A stretch of DNA of 64,000 nt from Corynebacterium marinum DSM 44953 (GTDB taxonomy: Bacteria > Actinomycetota > Actinomycetes > Mycobacteriales > Mycobacteriaceae): the NCBI RefSeq assembly GCF_000835165.1, contig NZ_CP007790.1, positions 2,542,001 through 2,606,000 on the forward strand, written 5' to 3'. Shown piece by piece: positions 59,918 to 64,000 of this stretch. A program made the translations under genes and the position numbers. A model generated the notes under the pieces. It was not told the origin of the DNA and searched no databases. It worked only from the letters and a program-made list of their open reading frames with translations. The first letter of the stretch is position 1; every line of letters starts with the position of its first letter.

Positions 59918-60964
59918 CTAGTCGCGGCCTTCGATGAGGGCGAGGATACGCTCGAAATCCTCGGGGTCGCCGAATTCGACGACCATGCGGCCCTTGCGCT
60001 TGCCCATGGTGACGGTGACCTTGGTCTCCCACGCGTCCCCGAGCCGGTCGGCGGCGCGGATGAGCGCCTCGGGCTGCTCCGGGGGCTCAGGTTTGGTGCG
60101 TTTCTCCTCTTCCCCGCCGCGGTTGAGCAGGGTGACGGCCTCCTCCGTGGCGCGGACGGACATGCCCTCCGCGATGATGCGGGCGGCCAGCTCCTCCTGC
60201 GCGACGGTGGTCGCCTCCCCGAGTTTGAGGCCGAGCAGGGCGCGCGCGTGGCCCGCGGAGAGCACTCCGGCGGCGACCCGGCGCTGCACGGGCAGCGGCA
60301 GGGCCAGCAGGCGGATGGTGTTGGTGATCACCGGGCGGGAGCGGCCGATGCGCTCGGCCAGCTCTGCCTGGGTGACGTCGAACTCCTCGAGGAGCTGCTG
60401 GTAGGCGGCGGCCTCCTCCAGCGGGTTGAGCTGGACCCTGTGGATGTTCTCCAGGAGGGCGTCGCGCAGCATGACGCCGTCGCCGGTGTCGCGGACGATG
60501 GCGGGGATGGTCTGCAACCCGGCCCGCCCGGCGGCGCGCCAGCGGCGCTCGCCCATGATGAGTTCGTAGCCCTCGCCCGCCGGGCGCACCACGATCGGCT
60601 GCATGAGCCCGAATTCCCGGATCGAGTGGACGAGTTCGGCGAGTGCCTCCTCGTCGAAGACCTGCCGCGGCTGCTGCGGGTTGGGCACGATCTGCCCGAT
60701 GGGGATCTCGCGGTAGGTGGCGCCGACCTCCGCCGGCTGCTTCTCGACGCCCGTGCCTGTGCCGGTGGCCGGGGTGGGAGTGGGAATGGGAGTGGGAGTG
60801 GAGGAGGTGGTCTTATCCGTGCTCCGGCCCCGCGCCCCCTTGCTGCCGCCCAGGATGACGTCCGCGGCCCCTTCGCCGAGCTTGGGGGAGCCGTTGGAGG
60901 GTCCGGCGGGGATCAGGGCGGCCAGGCCTCGACCGAGGCCGCCCTTACGCGTTTCCTGGTTCAT
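59918..60964 (-). CDS. parB: Chromosome-partitioning protein ParB
   Basis: Binds parS and spreads to load condensin and work with ParA in segregation. The 348 residues start [13 protein letters not shown], then a ~55-residue linker with [12 protein letters not shown] repeats. The CTPase/ParB N-domain follows ([57 protein letters not shown]), then the helix-turn-helix [23 protein letters not shown] and the C-terminal dimer region. Four parS sites occur elsewhere in this window. It is 5 bases downstream of parA. Confidence 0.96.
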   Translation of the reverse strand: MNQETRKGGLGRGLAALIPAGPSNGSPKLGEGAADVILGGSKGARGRSTDKTTSSTPTPIPTPTPATGTGTGVEKQPAEVGATYREIPIGQIVPNPQQPRQVFDEEALAELVHSIREFGLMQPIVVRPAGEGYELIMGERRWRAAGRAGLQTIPAIVRDTGDGVMLRDALLENIHRVQLNPLEEAAAYQQLLEEFDVTQAELAERIGRSRPVITNTIRLLALPLPVQRRVAAGVLSAGHARALLGLKLGEATTVAQEELAARIIAEGMSVRATEEAVTLLNRGGEEEKRTKPEPPEQPEALIRAADRLGDAWETKVTVTMGKRKGRMVVEFGDPEDFERILALIEGRD

Positions 60965-60969
60965 GACAC

Positions 60970-61896
60970 TTAACTTTCTGATTCTGCGGCGAGCCGCCGG
61001 GCGGTCTCCGGGCTGACGCCGATGGGTCCGGTGGAGTCGACGGGCAGGTAGTCGCCGCGGGTGGCGAACTCCGTGACGGCGTCGAGGTAGGCGCCGGCGC
61101 CGCGGGAGTGGGGGTCGTAGCTCAGGACGGTCTGGCCGAAGCCGGGGGCCTCGGAGACCTTCACCGAGCGGGGGATGATGTTGCCCAGGACCACGTCGCC
61201 GAAGTGCGCGCGGACCTCGGTGGCGACCTGCTCGGAGAGCTTGGTGCGGGCGTCGTACATCGTCAGCAGGATGGCGGAGATGTGCAGGTTGGTGTTCAGG
61301 TGCTGGCGGATCATGGAGATGTTGTTCAGCAGCTGGCCCACCCCCTCGAGGGCGTAGTACTCGCACTGGATGGGGATGAGCACCTCGTCGACGGCGGTCA
61401 TCGCGTTGATGGTGAGCAGGCCCAGCGACGGCGGGCAGTCGATGAGCACGTAGTCGAAGTTGTTGTCGGCGAGGAAACCGGAGCCGCGGAGGGCGTCGTA
61501 GAGCCGGTACTCGCGGCGCACGAGACTGACCAGTTCGATTTCCGCGCCGGCCAGGTCGATGGTGGCGGGGATGCAGAACAGGTTCTCGCTGGCGGTGGAG
61601 GGCTGGACGGCGTCCTCCGCCGTCGCTTCGCCGATGAGCAGTTCGTAGCTGGACGTGGTGCCGGCGCGGTGTTCCGCCCCCAGCGCGGTGGAGGCGTTGC
61701 CCTGGGGGTCGAGGTCGATGACGAGGACCTTCGCCCCGGCCATCGCCAGACCGGCGGCCAAGTTGACGGAACTCGTGGTCTTGCCGACGCCGCCCTTCTG
61801 GTTGGCGACCGTGATCAGACGCGGCGCTTCCGGCTTCGGCAGTTGGTCAACCATTGCTGCGACCTGACCTCTTCCTGGTTCAAATGTTGTAGTCAC
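60970..61896 (-). CDS. parA: Chromosome-partitioning ATPase ParA
   Basis: A Walker-type ATPase (308 residues) that moves the ParB-parS complex. Deviant Walker [38 protein letters not shown], and [19 protein letters not shown] (Walker B) are clear; the C-terminal helix and [14 protein letters not shown] are complete. The GTG start (61896) gives an N-terminal extension of ~25 residues before the P-loop, usual for chromosomal ParA in corynebacteria. It lies 15 bases downstream of rsmG. Confidence 0.95.
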   Translation of the reverse strand: MTTTFEPGRGQVAAMVDQLPKPEAPRLITVANQKGGVGKTTSSVNLAAGLAMAGAKVLVIDLDPQGNASTALGAEHRAGTTSSYELLIGEATAEDAVQPSTASENLFCIPATIDLAGAEIELVSLVRREYRLYDALRGSGFLADNNFDYVLIDCPPSLGLLTINAMTAVDEVLIPIQCEYYALEGVGQLLNNISMIRQHLNTNLHISAILLTMYDARTKLSEQVATEVRAHFGDVVLGNIIPRSVKVSEAPGFGQTVLSYDPHSRGAGAYLDAVTEFATRGDYLPVDSTGPIGVSPETARRLAAESES

Positions 61897-61911
61897 GGGC
61901 TTTTCCCAACC

Positions 61912-62565
61912 TTAGTGCACCCGCGGGATGCGGATGACCGTCGTCGGTTCGCTGAGGTGTGTCGTGCCGACGCTGAGGATCTCCGCGCGGCCTCCGCCCG
62001 CGCGGCGGATGTCCGCGGCGTCGCGTCCGAGTTCCTCGGTGACCGAGGATCCCTTCATCGCCACCATCATGCCCCCGATCTTCGCCAGCGGCAGGGACCA
62101 GCCGACGAGTTTACCCAGCGGGGCGACCGCGCGGGAGGTCACGACGTCGACGCCCTTGCCCAGCGCCCTGCGGACCGGCTTCTCCTCCGCCCGGCCGCGG
62201 ATGACGGTGACGTTGTCCAGGCCGAGCAGTTCCACCACCTCGGCCAGGTAGACGGAGCGTTTGAGCAGCGGCTCGATGAGCGTGATGTGCAGGTCGGGGC
62301 GGGCGATGGCCAGGGGGATGCCCGGCAGGCCCGCACCGGAGCCGACATCGGCGACGGTGGCGCCGGGCTCCATCACCTCGCCGATGACGGCGCAGTTGAG
62401 GATGTGCCGGTCCCACAGCCGGGGAACCTCCCGGGGACCGATGAAGCCGCGGGTGGAGCCGTCGGTGGCCAGCGACCGGTGGTAGGCCTCGGCCAGGGGG
62501 AGGCGCGCGCCGAAGATGTCGGCGGCTGCCGAGGGGGCAGGTGCCAGCTCAGGGGTCTCGCTCAT
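61912..62565 (-). CDS. rsmG: 16S rRNA (guanine-527-N7) methyltransferase
   Basis: Methylates G527 of 16S rRNA; loss gives low-level streptomycin resistance in many bacteria. The 217 residues show [21 protein letters not shown], the SAM-binding [32 protein letters not shown], and [15 protein letters not shown]. The ATG at 62565 (MSETPELAP) is preferred to the frame start at 62586 because a -10-like TATCGT lies 9-14 bases upstream, suggesting a nearly leaderless message. Confidence 0.94.
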   Translation of the reverse strand: MSETPELAPAPSAAADIFGARLPLAEAYHRSLATDGSTRGFIGPREVPRLWDRHILNCAVIGEVMEPGATVADVGSGAGLPGIPLAIARPDLHITLIEPLLKRSVYLAEVVELLGLDNVTVIRGRAEEKPVRRALGKGVDVVTSRAVAPLGKLVGWSLPLAKIGGMMVAMKGSSVTEELGRDAADIRRAGGGRAEILSVGTTHLSEPTTVIRIPRVH

Positions 62566-62580
62566 GTCACACAACGATAC

Positions 62581-62615
62581 AGCCACCGTGTTCCCGGGAG
62601 GGGAACACGGTGGCT
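62581..62615. terminator. Strong hairpin between yidC and rsmG
   Basis: A perfect 15-bp stem AGCCACCGTGTTCCC / GGGAACACGGTGGCT with a 5-base loop. It lies just downstream of yidC and before rsmG, so it most likely terminates the rnpA-yidD-yidC transcript. Confidence 0.75.
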
Positions 62616-62640
62616 GGACGGGCGCCGTGGGGAGGAGCGG

Positions 62641-63603
62641 CTACTTCTTCTTGCGCTTCTTCTGCACGGTCCGTGCGCCCGGCGCCGGGGCGGTGGTGCG
62701 CTTGAGGGCCTTGCGGGCCTCCTCCTCGGCCTCCTCTTCCTGGTCCATCTTGTGGAAGAGGTAGCGCTGCTGGAAGAAGGTCCAGATGTTGTTGGACACC
62801 ATGTAGAACAGCAGGCCGATGTGCCACAGGAAGCCGGTGAACAGGATGGTCAGCGGCATGAACCACAGCATCATCTTGTTCATCATGCCCATCTGCATGG
62901 CCATCATCTCGGCGTTGTCGCCGGTCGGGGCCGCCTGCTTGCCGGAGGCGATGCGCTCCTTCTGGCGGTCGATCGACATGCGGGCGTTGAAGTGGGTGGC
63001 CACCGCGATGGTGAGAACCAGCGGCACGGCCACCAGGATGGTGTCCATGCGGGTGAATTCGACGTTGGGGAACGCCGCGTACATGTCCGAGGGCATGGAG
63101 ATATAGGCGGAGAGCGGGACCCCGAAGAACGTGGCGTCCATGAAGGACTGCACGTCGTCGACGTTGAAGATGTAGTTCGAGGTGTTGTAGTTCTCCTCGA
63201 TCGACAGACCGAGTTGGCCGACGCCCTCGCCGGTGCGGTTGAAGGACCGGAGGACGTGGAACAGACCGATGAAGACGGGGATCTGGACGAGCATCGGCAG
63301 GCAGCCGAGGACCGGGTTGACGCCCATCTCCTTCTGGAGCTTGCGCGTCTCCTCCATCATCTTCGTCTGGTCGTTCTTGTACTTGCTGCGGATCTCGGCC
63401 ATCTTGGGCTGCATGTCCTGCATCTTGCGGCCGGAGCGCAGCTGGTTCATGGTCGGCTTGAACATGATCGCCTTGACCGTGAAGGTCAGGAAGATGATGG
63501 ACAGCACCCACGTGATGCCGAGGTCTGGATCGAGCACAAAGCTGAAGACCTTGTGCCAGAACCACAGGACGGCCGAAATCGGCCAGTAGATGAAGTTGAG
63601 CAC
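62641..63603 (-). CDS. yidC: Membrane protein insertase YidC
   Basis: Inserts and folds membrane proteins alone or with SecYEG. A 320-residue Oxa1-type protein without a large periplasmic domain, as in Gram-positive bacteria. Segments: FIYWPISAVLWFWHKVF (TM1), WVLSIIFLTFTVKAIMFKPTMNQLRSGRKMQDM (TM2 plus the conserved cytoplasmic loop with an arginine), LGCLPMLVQIPVFIGLFHVLRSF, and the last three helices. The C-terminus is strongly basic (KKRKKK), typical for ribosome contact. GTG start. Confidence 0.95.
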   Translation of the reverse strand: MLNFIYWPISAVLWFWHKVFSFVLDPDLGITWVLSIIFLTFTVKAIMFKPTMNQLRSGRKMQDMQPKMAEIRSKYKNDQTKMMEETRKLQKEMGVNPVLGCLPMLVQIPVFIGLFHVLRSFNRTGEGVGQLGLSIEENYNTSNYIFNVDDVQSFMDATFFGVPLSAYISMPSDMYAAFPNVEFTRMDTILVAVPLVLTIAVATHFNARMSIDRQKERIASGKQAAPTGDNAEMMAMQMGMMNKMMLWFMPLTILFTGFLWHIGLLFYMVSNNIWTFFQQRYLFHKMDQEEEAEEEARKALKRTTAPAPGARTVQKKRKKK

Positions 63604-63609
63604 TGTGTG

Positions 63610-63876
63610 TCAGGACTCCTTGGTGTCAGTTGGTGTCGGGCCCGGGCCCTGCACAGGGTCGTAACCGCCCGGATGCCAGGGGCCGCACTTGCTCAGCCGA
63701 GCCAACGCCATGGCAGTGCCCTTGACCGCCCCGTGGCCGCGGACGGCATCGAGTGCGTAGGCGCTGCACGTCGGTTCGAAACGGCAGGTCGAACCCATCT
63801 TAAGGGGCGACAGGTACTTTTGGTAGAACGTGACCGACGCGGCCAGGCCGCGTGCGGCGGGTGAGAGTTCACGCAC
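63610..63876 (-). CDS. yidD: Membrane protein insertion efficiency factor YidD
   Basis: An 88-residue protein acting beside YidC. It has the family pattern TFYQKYLSPLKMGSTCRFEPTCSAYALDAV, HGAVKGTAMALARLSKCGPWHPGGYDPV, with the three cysteines of the family. GTG at 63876 is chosen (VRELSPAARG), overlapping the rnpA stop by 8 bases; the frame extends upstream only inside rnpA. Confidence 0.92.
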   Translation of the reverse strand: MRELSPAARGLAASVTFYQKYLSPLKMGSTCRFEPTCSAYALDAVRGHGAVKGTAMALARLSKCGPWHPGGYDPVQGPGPTPTDTKES

Positions 63877-64000
63877 CGGCGACTCCCAGCTTGCGCAGCG
63901 CCTTCCGGATGTCGCGTTCCAGATCGGCTGTCGACGCCGCACCCGCGGGCGGCAGCGCCCGCACCACCAGGTCGGTGGTGGCGGGCATGAGGCCGAAGAG
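63869..64000 (-). CDS. rnpA: Ribonuclease P protein component, 3' part
   Basis: Only the last 43 codons are in the window. They read LFGLMPATTDLVVRALPPAG, then ADLERDIRKALRKLG, which is the C-terminal region of RnpA (LVVRALP...L-x2-D). The stop (TGA) is at 63869-63871. The rest, with rpmH and dnaA, is expected to the right of the window. Confidence 0.88.
   Translation of the reverse strand, partial: LFGLMPATTDLVVRALPPAGAASTADLERDIRKALRKLGVAGA

Noticed and set aside
60752..60815. Short tandem repeats resembling a CRISPR or structural repeat
   Set aside because: The repeat unit is only 6-9 bases, lies in frame within parB and encodes a Pro-Thr linker.
1..64000. tRNA, rRNA, insertion sequences, prophage or CRISPR
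   Set aside because: No tRNA-like cloverleaf, transposase, integrase, terminal inverted repeats or regularly spaced repeats were recognised; a dedicated scan could still find a small RNA missed by eye.

Overview
The window is high-GC actinobacterial chromosome, almost certainly Corynebacterium or a close relative. The right-hand 17 kb carries the gene order that flanks the replication origin in this group: pcnA, Nudix, DUF6049, murJ, sigM, trxB, trxA, cwlM, parB, parA, rsmG, yidC, yidD, rnpA. rnpA runs off the right edge, so rpmH, dnaA and oriC should lie just beyond it. The trpEGDCBA operon with a trpCF fusion, pcnA/murJ next to sigM, many GTG/TTG starts and several likely leaderless transcripts fit the same assignment.

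Layout. 1-1.2 kb: 3' part of an NAD(P)H-hydrate repair gene. 1.2-15.6 kb: a complete phenylacetate degradation island. It encodes uptake (MHS transporter), activation (paaK), regulation (TetR-type paaR), epoxidation (paaABCDE), isomerisation (paaG), ring cleavage and aldehyde oxidation (paaZ), beta-oxidation (paaF, paaH, paaJ) and two hotdog thioesterases. Four near-identical operators sit before paaK, paaI, paaA and paaZ, each beside a GlxR/CRP-like site. 15.6-24.2 kb: accessory genes: an AlkZ-like winged-helix protein, an HrtBA-like ABC exporter facing a lipoprotein and a two-component system, a cupin, a VanZ-family gene interrupted by a stop codon, a lipase relative that has lost its nucleophile segment, and a ThDP enzyme. 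24.2-32.3 kb: leuS, small membrane and domain-of-unknown-function genes, a Rieske protein, a second MHS transporter, a SAM-clan riboswitch before an unknown 117-residue protein, a dicarboxylate symporter and an SdpI-like protein.

32.3-39.4 kb: the trp operon, with an attenuator whose leader peptide contains three consecutive Trp codons. 39.4-48 kb: an HNH endonuclease of the 13E12/DUF222 type, an ABC-2 drug exporter, a Tat-type Rieske lipoprotein, an old-yellow-enzyme oxidoreductase divergent from a BASS transporter, a small unknown gene, AzlCD and YqgE. 48-64 kb: the conserved origin-proximal block.

Four ParB-binding parS sites (GTTTCACGTGAAAC core) lie between 36.7 and 46.1 kb. Two are inside coding sequence, one overlaps a start codon, and one lies just before a gene. 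parA and parB are at 59.9-61.9 kb, so the segregation machinery and part of its centromere are both here. I saw no insertion sequences, CRISPR arrays, rRNA or tRNA genes.
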